A program made the position numbers and the translations under genes. This document shows positions 1-7,713 of a stretch of 54,708 bases of DNA, in pieces (within the stretch, counting starts at the first letter, position 1; each line of letters starts with the position of its first letter). Source of the stretch: Burkholderiales bacterium (GTDB lineage Bacteria > Pseudomonadota > Gammaproteobacteria > Burkholderiales > Burkholderiaceae_C); the NCBI GenBank assembly GCA_005789825.1, contig SXWY01000154.1, forward strand, positions 1 through 54,708, in the 5' to 3' direction. Below the pieces are notes generated by a model, which saw only the letters and a program-made list of their open reading frames with translations, had not been told where the DNA came from and made no database searches.

Positions 1-154
1 CATCATCGGTGGACACCACCACATGTTTAAACAAACCTGAAGCTTGGGCGGCTTTGATGGCATAGGCGATCATGGGCTGACCACCGAACGCCTTGATGTT
101 TTTACGCGGAATGCGTTTGCTGCCGCCACGTGCAGGAATGATGGCGATGTTCAC
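1..154 (-). CDS. pseF: Pseudaminic acid cytidylyltransferase, N-terminal part (cut by window edge)
   Basis: Only the first 51 codons lie in the window. They begin at a GTG whose last two bases overlap the pseC stop (GTGA), so the two genes are translationally coupled. The visible N-terminus has the nucleotide-binding signature IPARGGSKRIPRKN typical of CMP-sugar synthetases, followed by a strand ending VVVSTDD. PseF activates pseudaminic acid as CMP-Pse in the cytoplasm for transfer to flagellin. The assignment to PseF rather than a CMP-sialic or CMP-legionaminic synthetase rests on its neighbours pseC and pseB; the 51 residues alone would not separate these paralogues. Confidence 0.8.
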   Translation of the reverse strand, partial: MNIAIIPARGGSKRIPRKNIKAFGGQPMIAYAIKAAQASGLFKHVVVSTDD

Positions 155-1359
155 ACCGCAGCTCCTGCCAGGCGCTTGACCACCTTGGCATGGCACAGGC
201 TTTGAATCAGATCGACCACCCGATGTTGCTGCGCTTCGGTCATGCTGGCATAAACCGGAATGCTCATGCTCAACTTGAAATAGTCTTCGGCATACGGACA
301 GTAGCCGCGCTTGAAACCCAGGTGTGCATAGTAGGGTTGCAAATACACCGGGATGTAATGCAGGTTCACCGATACACCAGCACGGGTCAGCGCTTGGTAA
401 AGGGATTGTTGATCTACGCCCGAAGTGGCTGTCACTTGGATGGGATACAGATGAAAACTGGACAACGCATCGGGATGCTGCCAAGGGGTTTGAATGTCAA
501 CGCCTGACAAAGCATGGTCGTAACAGTGGGCGATGGCTTGTCTGGTAGACACAAACTCATCTAACTTTTGCAACTGGCTCAACCCCAGCGCGGCTTGCAA
601 CTCCGTCATGCGGTAGTTAAAGCCCAAATCAATTTGTTGGTAGTTCCATATTTCATCCAGTGGGCGCTGAACCATGTCCTCTGCTGTGCTGCTGATGCCG
701 TGGCTGCGCAGCAGGGTCATTTTTTTGGCCAACGCTGGGTCGTTGGTCAATGCCATGCCGCCTTCAGCGGTGGTGATGATCTTGACGGGATGAAAGCTGA
801 ACACGGTGATGGCTGAATAGCGGCAGTTGCCTACGGGCTCGCCTTTGTACTTGGCGCCTATGGCGTGCGAGGCGTCTTCGATGATCCTGAACCCATATTT
901 AAGCGACAACGCATGGATGGCCGCCATGTCGCAGGGCTGCCCACACATGTGTACGGGCACCACTACCTTGGGCAGCTTGCCTTGCAATTTCGCGGCGATC
1001 AGTTTTTTCTCCAAGTTCACCGGGCTCATATTGAAAGTGTGTGGGTCAATGTCGACAAAATCCACTTGGGCGCCGCAATACAAACCGCAGTTGGCTGATG
1101 CCACAAAAGTAATGGGGCTGGTCCACAGCCAATCACCCGGGCCCAAATCCAAAGCCAGACAAGCAATATGCAGGGCAGCTGTGGCATTGGATGCGGCAAC
1201 ACCATGCCGTGCGTGGCAATAGCTTGCCACCGCTTGTTCGAACGCAGGCACCACCGGCCCCTGTGTCAGAAAGTCCGAGCGCAGCACGTCCACCACCGCC
1301 TGAATGTCTGCTTCAGAAATAGATTGCTTGCCGTAAGGAATGATGTTTGCTTGGTTCAT
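151..1359 (-). CDS. pseC: UDP-4-amino-4,6-dideoxy-N-acetyl-beta-L-altrosamine transaminase PseC
   Basis: A 402-residue PLP-dependent aminotransferase of the DegT/DnrJ/EryC1 family. It transaminates the 4-keto sugar made by PseB, the second step of CMP-pseudaminic acid synthesis. Visible motifs are the cofactor-binding EDASHAIGAKY segment near residue 162 and FSFHPVKIITTAEGG near residue 190, whose Lys (HPVK) is the expected PLP Schiff-base residue. The N-terminal IPYGKQSISEADI and the length are typical of PseC. Its stop overlaps the start of pseF. It is divergent from pseB across about 140 bp. Related sugar aminotransferases share the fold, but the pseB/pseF context supports PseC. Confidence 0.92.
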   Translation of the reverse strand: MNQANIIPYGKQSISEADIQAVVDVLRSDFLTQGPVVPAFEQAVASYCHARHGVAASNATAALHIACLALDLGPGDWLWTSPITFVASANCGLYCGAQVDFVDIDPHTFNMSPVNLEKKLIAAKLQGKLPKVVVPVHMCGQPCDMAAIHALSLKYGFRIIEDASHAIGAKYKGEPVGNCRYSAITVFSFHPVKIITTAEGGMALTNDPALAKKMTLLRSHGISSTAEDMVQRPLDEIWNYQQIDLGFNYRMTELQAALGLSQLQKLDEFVSTRQAIAHCYDHALSGVDIQTPWQHPDALSSFHLYPIQVTATSGVDQQSLYQALTRAGVSVNLHYIPVYLQPYYAHLGFKRGYCPYAEDYFKLSMSIPVYASMTEAQQHRVVDLIQSLCHAKVVKRLAGAAV

Positions 1360-1401
1360 GGTTCATCCAAAGAAGCCGTCAAGATGACGTCATGGCTTCT
1401 T

Positions 1402-1428
1402 TAAAGCAAATAGCAGACCAGCCTATTT
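1402..1428 (+). promoter_or_regulatory. Candidate FliA (sigma28) promoter for pseB
   Basis: TAAAGCAA at 1402-1409 and GCCTATTT at 1421-1428 are separated by exactly 11 nt, the sigma28 spacing. Agreement with TAAAGTTT / GCCGATAA is about 5 of 8 in each half, so this is weaker than the fliC, flaG and fliD promoters in the window. It lies about 70 bp upstream of pseB and would tie glycan synthesis to filament expression. Confidence 0.4.
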
Positions 1429-1497
1429 CAGATGGCATGACTTCTGCTTTATCAGTTCATCTTTCTCAATGGACGTCGGTTTTCCGGCGGTTTTGCC

Positions 1498-2526
1498 ATG
1501 CAACAGTCAGTGGATATTTGCGACCAATCTATCTTGATCACCGGGGGCACGGGCTCCTTTGGCAAGGCCTTTGTCAAATCGGTGCTGGACCATTGCCCCA
1601 AGATCAAACGCTTGGTGGTGTACAGCCGCGACGAGCTGAAACAGTTCGAGATGCAGCAGGAATTCCCTCAGGAAAAGTACCCTGCGTTGCGTTTTTTTAT
1701 TGGCGATGTGCGAGACCCCGCCCGCTTGTCTCGCGCCATGGAAGGCATTGACACGGTGGTTCACGCTGCCGCCTTGAAGCAAGTGCCAGCTGCGGAATAC
1801 AACCCCTTCGAGTTCATCAAAACCAATGTGATGGGCGCACAAAACGTGATTGAAGCCTGTCTAGACAAAGGCGTGCGCCGCGTGGTGGCCCTGTCCACCG
1901 ACAAAGCCGCCGCCCCTATCAATTTGTACGGCGCCACCAAGCTGTGCAGCGACAAGCTGTTCATTGCCGCCAACAATTTCAAAGGCGAGCGCGATTTGCG
2001 TTTTTCTGTGGTGCGCTATGGGAACGTGATGGGATCTCGCGGTTCGGTGATTCCCTTCTTCATGAACAAAGCCAAGACAGGTGTCTTGCCCATTACCGAT
2101 TCAGCCATGACCCGCTTCAATATTCCGCTGGAAGAAGGCGTGGAAATGGTGTTTTGGGCCTTGGAGCACGCCTTGGGTGGAGAAATATTGGTGCCGAAAA
2201 TTCCGTCTTACCGAATTGGCGATGTGGCCGAAGCGATTGGCCCCAGCTGCAAACAAGAAATTGTGGGTATTCGCCCAGGCGAAAAGCTGCACGAAGAGAT
2301 GATCACCAGCAGCGACAGCCCGAACACCATTGACTTGGGTGGTTATTACGCCATCTTGGGTGCGGGCTTGCAACACAAAATGCCTGACTATTTGAAAGCT
2401 TTGAAAGCGCGGCCTGTCCCCACAGGGTTTGCCTATGAGTCGGGTAGTAATCCGGACTTCTTGAGCGTGCAACAAATAAGGGCGCTGATTAAGACGCATA
2501 TGAATCCGGAATTTGAACCGGTTTAA
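1498..2526 (+). CDS. pseB: UDP-N-acetylglucosamine 4,6-dehydratase (inverting) PseB
   Basis: A 342-residue extended short-chain dehydrogenase that catalyses the first committed step of pseudaminic acid synthesis. It converts UDP-GlcNAc to the 4-keto-6-deoxy-L-arabino sugar. The NADP-binding motif GGTGSFGKAF is at residues 16-25. The catalytic region reads STDKA then YGATK (residues about 132-146), including the DK pair and YxxxK seen in PseB/FlaA1. Length is typical. It is divergent from pseC and followed, after a 10-bp gap, by a methyltransferase gene. The product would pass directly to PseC. Confidence 0.93.
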   Translation: MQQSVDICDQSILITGGTGSFGKAFVKSVLDHCPKIKRLVVYSRDELKQFEMQQEFPQEKYPALRFFIGDVRDPARLSRAMEGIDTVVHAAALKQVPAAEYNPFEFIKTNVMGAQNVIEACLDKGVRRVVALSTDKAAAPINLYGATKLCSDKLFIAANNFKGERDLRFSVVRYGNVMGSRGSVIPFFMNKAKTGVLPITDSAMTRFNIPLEEGVEMVFWALEHALGGEILVPKIPSYRIGDVAEAIGPSCKQEIVGIRPGEKLHEEMITSSDSPNTIDLGGYYAILGAGLQHKMPDYLKALKARPVPTGFAYESGSNPDFLSVQQIRALIKTHMNPEFEPV

Positions 2527-2536
2527 GGAAAAATAT

Positions 2537-3154
2537 ATGGCTTTTCACACTGAACAAGAACAATTTTGGGCCACTGATTTTGGCAATGATTACCCTAGCC
2601 GCAATGAGGGTGAAAAATTGATTTCATCTAATTTGGCTTTATTTTCAAAGATATTTAAGAACTGCCCGTCAATACAATCTGCAGCAGAGCTAGGTTGCAA
2701 TATTGGTTTGAATTTAATTGCAATCAACCGAATTAATAAACAGCTAAAATTAAGAGGGTACGAGATCAATGAAAAAGCTGCGAAAGCTGCTCGTGAAACG
2801 AATATTGCAGAGATTGTCAACACCACTGTTGTTGAACCCTTGAATGCCAACACAACATTTGATGTAACCTTCACCAAGGGTGTTCTGATACACATCAACC
2901 CAGAGATGTTGCCAGCGGTTTATCAAAATTTATATGATTTATCCAATCGATATATTTTGGTTTGTGAATACTACAATCCTGCACCTGTGAGCATAAATTA
3001 TCGGGGACATGAGGATCGATTGTTTAAACGTGATTTTGCTGGCGAGTTAATGCAAAAATACAAATTAAAATTGGTTGATTATGGATTCAACTACCGAAAC
3101 GATCCCTATTTAACCAATGATGATACAACTTGGTTTTTACTTGAGAAATCATAA
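2537..3154 (+). CDS. Pseudaminic acid biosynthesis-associated methyltransferase
   Basis: About 205 residues of a class I SAM-dependent methyltransferase resembling the Pse_Me-ase family found next to flagellin-glycosylation genes. The glycine-rich SAM-binding segment AELGCNIGLNLIAI lies near residue 54, followed by an acidic residue in RGYEINEKA. The ATG at 2537 was chosen because AAGGA sits 8 nt upstream; an in-frame ATG at 2513 overlaps the pseB end and lacks a ribosome site. The gene is clearly more AT-rich than pseB, suggesting separate acquisition. It ends convergently with the TPR glycosyltransferase, overlapping it by 6 bp. It probably methylates the nonulosonate or a precursor, but the substrate cannot be read from sequence. 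Confidence 0.75.
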   Translation: MAFHTEQEQFWATDFGNDYPSRNEGEKLISSNLALFSKIFKNCPSIQSAAELGCNIGLNLIAINRINKQLKLRGYEINEKAAKAARETNIAEIVNTTVVEPLNANTTFDVTFTKGVLIHINPEMLPAVYQNLYDLSNRYILVCEYYNPAPVSINYRGHEDRLFKRDFAGELMQKYKLKLVDYGFNYRNDPYLTNDDTTWFLLEKS

Positions 3155-4750
3155 ATGACGAATCAAGTTGGGGACTTTATTAATATTCGACGCAATATGT
3201 TGCCCTCTGGCGGGCAACAATAATTTAACTGAATCAAACCATGGATACTGGTCCGTTTGACCCAGCATCATCCAACTTGGCTTTGAGAGCACAAATGTTG
3301 GCGTTCCAACTACCCCAGAAAACGAACTGACTGCGGTACCAACGGTCACAACAGCATCCAAATTTTTGATCAATGCCAACACACTTTCAAGGTCATTTTT
3401 TAAATCTAAATCGCTCCATCTGATGATACTGATGCCCAACCTATCCTCTAAGGTCTGGAGCTCGGCTTCACAATCATCGTATTGCAAATTGACGAATACA
3501 AAATCAGGTTGCTCGAGCAAGTATTCCCAATCAGTCAAATGGGTATAGCTATCATTACGCTGAACTGAGAGCAGTCCGCTGCGCCAACAAAGGCCGATCA
3601 ATTTTTTTTCACGATAAGGTTGCAACAAGCGTTCAAATTTTTGAACACAGCCTTGGTTTAGCAATAATGAATTGGATCTCTTGTTGAAGTTTGATAATTC
3701 ACGACGGTAAAGTTTGGGCAAGGAGCCTATCGGGTATTGAAAGTCGAAATCGTCAAATACGGGAAAGCCGTTAGCCAATACTGAGGCAGGTCGAAAATAA
3801 AACTCAGGGTAAGTTCTTTGGAACAAGCTGATCAATCGTGGTTCGCACTCTACGATAATATTCATGCTCAAAGGCTTTAAATCAGCCAAACAAGTCGAAA
3901 ACTCTATTTCATCGCCAATGCCTTGTTCTCGCCAAATAAGCAAGGACTTATCATTATGCGCCAACCCACTCCATCGTGGTTGATGAAACTTTCGGGTAGA
4001 TCGCAAGGCAGCAACTGGCAACAATGAACTAAATCCATATTCATAATAATCCCAGCCCTTAGCCAACTCTCCTTGTGATAAATAAGAATACCCTAAATAG
4101 TATTTCACCATTTCCGATTGGGATGAAGAAATGTGTTTATTTTGCAGAGCCCTTTCATATTGCCTAGCACCTTCAGCAAAGTTTTCTAATTTAATTTCAG
4201 TTTGGGCTAAATTGATAATCGCTGGAATGAAATTAGGGTCGATACTGAGCGTGGTAGCAAATGCTTCTCGGGCTTCTTGGACGTGATTGAGGTCACCAAG
4301 AGCAGTGCCCAAGTTGTTGTAAGCCAGCGCTGCATTGGGGCGGATTTCGATCGCTCGCATGGCACAACGCAAAGATTCTTCCGATTTTCCCAGAGTTTGA
4401 TAAACATTACATAAGTTAATTAAAGCATCAAAGTTATTTGGATCAATGTCTAAAAGGTATTCCAAAATGTCTTTGGCATCAGGTTGTCGTTGACAGCGTA
4501 TGAGAGCCACTCCAAAATTGACTAAAGCAATTTTATTAGTGTTATCCAACTCAACCACTTTTGCAAAATCAATTAAGCCTGATTCAAATCTTTCAAGATG
4601 CAAATAAGCCTCTCCACGCATCATTAAAAATTCAATGCTTTCGGGCACATTTTTGATTAATTGATTCAATATATCAATGGCCTTTTGGTAAGACCTTGAA
4701 TTCATGGCTTTTTTAGCCTGATTTAAAAAATGATTTGATTGATTAGACAT
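3149..4750 (-). CDS. TPR-repeat glycosyltransferase, candidate flagellin glycosyltransferase
   Basis: A 533-residue protein with two parts. Residues 1 to about 225 are tandem tetratricopeptide repeats (for example the segments around ALAYNNLGTALG and FIPAIINLAQ). The C-terminal part is a GT-B-like domain of the heptosyltransferase/GT9 or O-GlcNAc-transferase type. It carries WREQGIGDEIEF, IGLCWRSG near residue 395 and a late DAVVTVGTAVSSFSGVVGTP segment matching the nucleotide-sugar-binding end of such enzymes. It sits between the pse genes and fliC, so transfer of pseudaminic acid to flagellin Ser/Thr is a reasonable inference, not shown. The gene is AT-rich like the neighbouring methyltransferase. 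Its ATG directly abuts the poly-U tract of the fliC terminator and no good ribosome site precedes it, so the exact start is uncertain. Confidence 0.72.
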   Translation of the reverse strand: MSNQSNHFLNQAKKAMNSRSYQKAIDILNQLIKNVPESIEFLMMRGEAYLHLERFESGLIDFAKVVELDNTNKIALVNFGVALIRCQRQPDAKDILEYLLDIDPNNFDALINLCNVYQTLGKSEESLRCAMRAIEIRPNAALAYNNLGTALGDLNHVQEAREAFATTLSIDPNFIPAIINLAQTEIKLENFAEGARQYERALQNKHISSSQSEMVKYYLGYSYLSQGELAKGWDYYEYGFSSLLPVAALRSTRKFHQPRWSGLAHNDKSLLIWREQGIGDEIEFSTCLADLKPLSMNIIVECEPRLISLFQRTYPEFYFRPASVLANGFPVFDDFDFQYPIGSLPKLYRRELSNFNKRSNSLLLNQGCVQKFERLLQPYREKKLIGLCWRSGLLSVQRNDSYTHLTDWEYLLEQPDFVFVNLQYDDCEAELQTLEDRLGISIIRWSDLDLKNDLESVLALIKNLDAVVTVGTAVSSFSGVVGTPTFVLSKPSWMMLGQTDQYPWFDSVKLLLPARGQHIASNINKVPNLIRHL

Positions 4751-4781
4751 AAAAAAAGGAGAAGGTCACCCTTCTCCTTTT
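4751..4781 (-). terminator. Rho-independent terminator of fliC
   Basis: A perfect 12-bp inverted repeat pairs 4754-4765 (AAAAGGAGAAGG) with 4770-4781 (CCTTCTCCTTTT) around a 4-nt loop. On the minus strand the stem is followed by a run of seven T from 4757 to 4751, as required for transcripts leaving fliC. It lies about 20 bp beyond the fliC stop. The downstream gene's ATG begins at 4750, right after the T run. Confidence 0.88.
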
Positions 4782-4799
4782 ATACCATACTGTATTTGT

Positions 4800-6923
4800 T
4801 TATTTCAACAATGACAGGATTGATTGTGACGATTGGTTCGCTTGAGCCAACATCGCGGTTGCAGCTTGAGAAATGATCTGCTGCTTGGCAAGGTTGGTGG
4901 TTTCCGTTGCATAGTCGGTATCCAAAATTCGGCTTCTCGACGCTTGCATGTTTTTAGAACCTTCATTCAAATTGGTGATGATCGAGTCCAATCGGTTGTT
5001 GTAAGCACCTGACTTGGCCTGCTGTGCACTGATGGTATTGATAGCTGCATCAATCGCTACCAGTGCCTGAGAAGAACCACTCAAGGTACTGACATCCACT
5101 TGGTTGATTTTCAAACCGTTGTCAGTTCCACCGAAAGTACCTTGACGGAAACCGAGTTTTTCCAAATTCAAAATGCCGTTGGTGCCTGCCTCGACTTTGA
5201 ATGCGTTGTCAGAACTCAATGTCACTTGTGAATAATAGGTAACCGACAAGGCAGAAGTGTTGCTTGTACCGATAGCAATACCAGTCAAACCCAAGGCAGC
5301 TGCACCTGCAGATGAACCAATGGTGATGTTGCGACCATCGATGGCTGTGTACTCAATGCCGTCACCCCATGCTTTGGCTGTGACACCAGTTTGTCCTGAA
5401 TACTGGTTGATGGAGTCAATCAAACCATTGCGTGTTTGTGTGTTGGCTGTGATCGATACGCCATTCAGATAAATAGCGGGGCTAGATACTGCGGCAGTAA
5501 ACCCTTCGCCACGGATCACATTGGGTGACGCAGAGGCAGACACACCAGTCAAATCAGTCTTACGGTTAATTGCAGCTGCAATTGCGATGGCACTCGCAGC
5601 GCGTGATGAGGAAAGCGCTGTGTCGATAGAGGCAGTGTCATCTGTTGCCAATGCTTGGCCAATAGCCACGCCATTGATGATCATGCTGTTTGCATTCAAC
5701 AAGCCTTGCAATGCGGAAGTAGGTGCTGTTGCTGCAGCTGGATTGGTCCGCTTGAAAGATGTGTACAAAGCCGTGTCTGAGCTGTAAGTGCCGTTGCGAA
5801 GACCACTGAATGCTTCAACATCGTTATCGCCATCTTTAAAGCTGACGTTAATATCGCGTCCATCCAATGTGTACAAGGAATAGGAACCAACTTGGGTTGT
5901 TGCGGCTTGCAAGCCCAAACCAGCTGACGTGTGACCGCCAGTCGTTGCGTCAACAACAATGTTGCGACCGTCAGCAGCGGTCAAAGTGATACCGCCTTCA
6001 TCGCTTTCAGTATCCTTGGCAACGACACCAGTGATGGCGGACTTTGCATTGATGGCGTTCACAGCTGCTTTACGTGACAAGGAAGTCGATGTGCCGCTTG
6101 TTGAGAAAGTGTCAGTGTTGACGCCGTTGATAGTGACATAGCCCTGAGTAGAAGCCGCCAATGTCATGGCAGTACCAGACAAGGTAGTTTCGGATGCCTT
6201 TGCGTACACACCGCTGATTTCAGCAACTTTATTGATAGCTGCTGCCTTGGCAATGGCACTGGCGGACTGATTGGCAGATGACGCCTTGTCATCGAGTGCC
6301 AAAGATGCACCAACAGCCACGCCGTTGAGCAACAGAGCGCCTGCACTGAAGGCATCCAAGGTAGCGCCTGTTGCCCATGCGCCACCAGTTGAGGACAGAG
6401 ATGCGCGTGAACCAACACCAATGTCTTTGGTTTGAGCAGAGGCAAAACCCAACTTCATGGTGTCGCCTGAGTTAAAGCCAGTTTGGATGGTCAGATTTTG
6501 TGCGGTGCCGTCCAGCAACTTGATGTTGTTGTGGTTCGTTTTCTTGGCAATCTCGTCAATTTGTGTTTTCAACTGTGAAACTTCAAGTTGAATTGAAGCA
6601 CGGTCAGCATCATTGTTGGTACCGGTGCCTGATTGGACAGCCAACTCACGCATGCGCTGCAAAATGTCATTGACATTTCCCAATGCGCCTTCGGCAGTTT
6701 GAGTCAGAGAAATGGCGTCATTCACGTTGTTGATGGCCTTGGCCATACCGCGAATTTGCGAAGTCATGCGGTTGGTGATGGCCAAACCGGCTGCATCGTC
6801 TTTGGCGCTGTTGATTTTGCTGCCTGTAGACAAACGCTCCATGGCCTGGCTCATGCTCAGGTTGCTGGAACGCATGGACTCTTGGGCGACAAGTGCTTTC
6901 ACGTTGGTATTGATCACTGACAT
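4800..6923 (-). CDS. fliC: Flagellin FliC, main filament subunit, enlarged variable region
   Basis: A 707-residue flagellin. The N-terminal D0/D1 region (1 to about 165) is canonical: SVINTNVKALVAQ, RLSTGSKINSAKDDAAGLAI and a region ending LLDGTAQNLTIQTG. The C-terminal D1/D0 region contains RSRILDTDYATETTNLAK and ends SQSILSLLK. The middle 400 residues hold two homologous Flagellin_IN-like modules, about 197-343 and 414-548. Typical flagellins without such inserts have 270-500 residues. It is exported by the FlhA machine, capped by FliD and chaperoned by FliS, and is probably glycosylated by the adjacent pse system. A strong sigma28 promoter (6987-7013) and the ribosome site AAGGAG at 6931-6936 precede it. 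Confidence 0.96.
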   Translation of the reverse strand: MSVINTNVKALVAQESMRSSNLSMSQAMERLSTGSKINSAKDDAAGLAITNRMTSQIRGMAKAINNVNDAISLTQTAEGALGNVNDILQRMRELAVQSGTGTNNDADRASIQLEVSQLKTQIDEIAKKTNHNNIKLLDGTAQNLTIQTGFNSGDTMKLGFASAQTKDIGVGSRASLSSTGGAWATGATLDAFSAGALLLNGVAVGASLALDDKASSANQSASAIAKAAAINKVAEISGVYAKASETTLSGTAMTLAASTQGYVTINGVNTDTFSTSGTSTSLSRKAAVNAINAKSAITGVVAKDTESDEGGITLTAADGRNIVVDATTGGHTSAGLGLQAATTQVGSYSLYTLDGRDINVSFKDGDNDVEAFSGLRNGTYSSDTALYTSFKRTNPAAATAPTSALQGLLNANSMIINGVAIGQALATDDTASIDTALSSSRAASAIAIAAAINRKTDLTGVSASASPNVIRGEGFTAAVSSPAIYLNGVSITANTQTRNGLIDSINQYSGQTGVTAKAWGDGIEYTAIDGRNITIGSSAGAAALGLTGIAIGTSNTSALSVTYYSQVTLSSDNAFKVEAGTNGILNLEKLGFRQGTFGGTDNGLKINQVDVSTLSGSSQALVAIDAAINTISAQQAKSGAYNNRLDSIITNLNEGSKNMQASRSRILDTDYATETTNLAKQQIISQAATAMLAQANQSSQSILSLLK
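5280..6335 (-). repeat. Two diverged tandem modules inside fliC
   Basis: Module 1 (5895-6335, residues 197-343) and module 2 (5280-5684, residues 414-548) share an ordered series of motifs. These are LLNGVAVGASLALDD vs IINGVAIGQALATDD, AIAKAAAINKVAEISGV vs AIAIAAAINRKTDLTGV, TINGV vs YLNGV, ITGVVAK vs QTGVTAK, and TAADGRNIVV vs TAIDGRNITI. This indicates an internal duplication of a Flagellin_IN-like domain. The same two-module layout occurs in the second flagellin. Confidence 0.8.
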
Positions 6924-6960
6924 GGTGTTACTCCTTGAAGATGGATTGACCGAAACATTT

Positions 6961-6977
6961 CAAGACAACTTGTCCTG
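6961..6977. repeat. Near-perfect palindrome in the fliC leader
   Basis: The 17-bp sequence CAAGACAACTTGTCCTG is an inverted repeat with one mismatch, centred on 6969. It falls a few bases downstream of the predicted fliC start of transcription, inside the untranslated leader. It could be an operator or a short RNA element; no function is established by sequence alone. Confidence 0.4.
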
Positions 6978-6986
6978 ATAGCTGAT

Positions 6987-7013
6987 GATTCGGCGTAGAT
7001 AAAAAAACCTTTA
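6987..7013 (-). promoter_or_regulatory. FliA (sigma28) promoter of fliC
   Basis: Read on the minus strand, TAAAGGTT (7013-7006), an 11-nt spacer and GCCGAATC (6994-6987) match the sigma28 consensus TAAAGTTT / GCCGATAA. It lies about 65 bp upstream of the fliC start codon in the gap between flaG and fliC, which allows transcription of fliC independently of flaG. Confidence 0.85.
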
Positions 7014-7029
7014 ACAAAAATTTGACAAA

Positions 7030-7386
7030 TCAAATCTTTTTGTTCATCAGCATGCCCTTGAGGGCTTCAATGTTGTGGGCAACCTTCACCACCACTTCAT
7101 TGGGTATTTGGCGAATCACTTCACCGGTGTCTTCCTTGCGCACCACCACAATGGGTCGACCCAAGGCCTCGTCCATGGCGAAGGTGACGTTGCGGCCACC
7201 GTCGCGCATTTGCTCGTTCAAGCGACCAATGGTCACTTCCAAATTTTGTTTCATGCGCTCCATGTCCACAGGCACATGGGACTTGGCTTGAACCGCCTCT
7301 GGTGCTGCGGAGAGAGACGCACTGGGGGCAGGCCGACTCACCACCTGGGGCGGTGCGCTAGCAGCTGAATTGACTGGTGAAACCAT
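7030..7386 (-). CDS. flaG: FlaG family flagellar protein
   Basis: A 118-residue protein with the FlaG C-terminal domain. A helical stretch around MERMKQNLEVTIGRLNEQM leads to the signature ALGRPIVVVRKEDTGEVIRQIPNE (residues about 79-102) and a short C-terminal helix. The ATG at 7386 was chosen because AAAGG lies 8 nt upstream; a more distant ATG at 7425 lies in the predicted leader hairpin. FlaG proteins are linked to filament length or filament-cap function in several genera, but the mechanism is unclear. It is transcribed toward fliC, with a duplicated sigma28 promoter upstream. Having flaG before rather than after fliC is slightly unusual. Confidence 0.85.
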   Translation of the reverse strand: MVSPVNSAASAPPQVVSRPAPSASLSAAPEAVQAKSHVPVDMERMKQNLEVTIGRLNEQMRDGGRNVTFAMDEALGRPIVVVRKEDTGEVIRQIPNEVVVKVAHNIEALKGMLMNKKI

Positions 7387-7400
7387 GATGAGCCTTTCAG

Positions 7401-7420
7401 AAAGAGCCGAATGGCTCTTT
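7401..7420 (-). other. Hairpin in the flaG 5' leader
   Basis: AAAGAGCC (7401-7408) and GGCTCTTT (7413-7420) form a perfect 8-bp stem with a 4-nt loop. It lies between the predicted transcription start near 7427 and the flaG ribosome site. Possible roles are 5'-end stabilisation or translational control; no run of T follows it on the minus strand, so termination is unlikely. Confidence 0.5.
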
Positions 7421-7433
7421 TCCATGACCCTGT

Positions 7434-7460
7434 ATATCGGCGCGAAGTGCGCAAACTTGA
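7434..7460 (-). promoter_or_regulatory. FliA (sigma28) promoter of flaG, proximal
   Basis: On the minus strand TCAAGTTT (7460-7453), an 11-nt spacer and GCCGATAT (7441-7434) match the sigma28 consensus at 7 of 8 positions in each half. This is the best match in the window. It lies about 50 bp upstream of the chosen flaG start. Confidence 0.9.
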
Positions 7461-7492
7461 GCTTTGTGTAAAAAGCTTTTCTAACGACCTAT

Positions 7493-7519
7493 GAATCGGC
7501 TTGCATCTCCCAAGCTTGA
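7493..7519 (-). promoter_or_regulatory. Second, tandem FliA (sigma28) promoter upstream of flaG
   Basis: TCAAGCTT (7519-7512), 11 nt and GCCGATTC (7500-7493) repeat the proximal promoter 59 bp further upstream. Flanking bases also agree: the 13 bp at 7512-7524 differ from those at 7453-7465 at one position. This suggests the promoter segment was duplicated. Confidence 0.65.
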
Positions 7520-7713
7520 GCTTTCATGGGTTTATGGGCTGTTCTTTGTTTGGTTGTCTGATTTTTTGAATTCAAAAGAATCTGTTTAGGTGCGGCAAAA
7601 GTGTAAAGAGTGCAAAGGCCACTCAAGTTTTCCTTCGATTCACTCTGGCTTAGCCCATACTTCATTGAGAGTGGCAATATGTTGCCGCCCGCCCCTGTTT
7701 TAGAGGTCCCAAT

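Larger units (their letters stand above)
7387..7713. other. 327-bp divergent regulatory region between flaG and the second flagellin
   Basis: No credible gene is present. The left half holds the flaG leader hairpin (7401-7420) and two sigma28-type promoters on the minus strand (7434-7460 and 7493-7519) within a roughly 35-bp duplicated segment. The right half, upstream of the plus-strand flagellin, has no sigma28 match with correct spacing. At 7672-7684 there is a sigma54-like TGGCA then TTGC, but GG and GC are 9 rather than 10 nt apart. The promoter of the second flagellin therefore remains unidentified. Confidence 0.7.

Noticed and set aside
7672-7684. Sigma54-like promoter before the second flagellin
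   Set aside because: TGGCA and TTGC are present, but GG and GC are 9 nt apart instead of the strict 10, so I do not call it a promoter.
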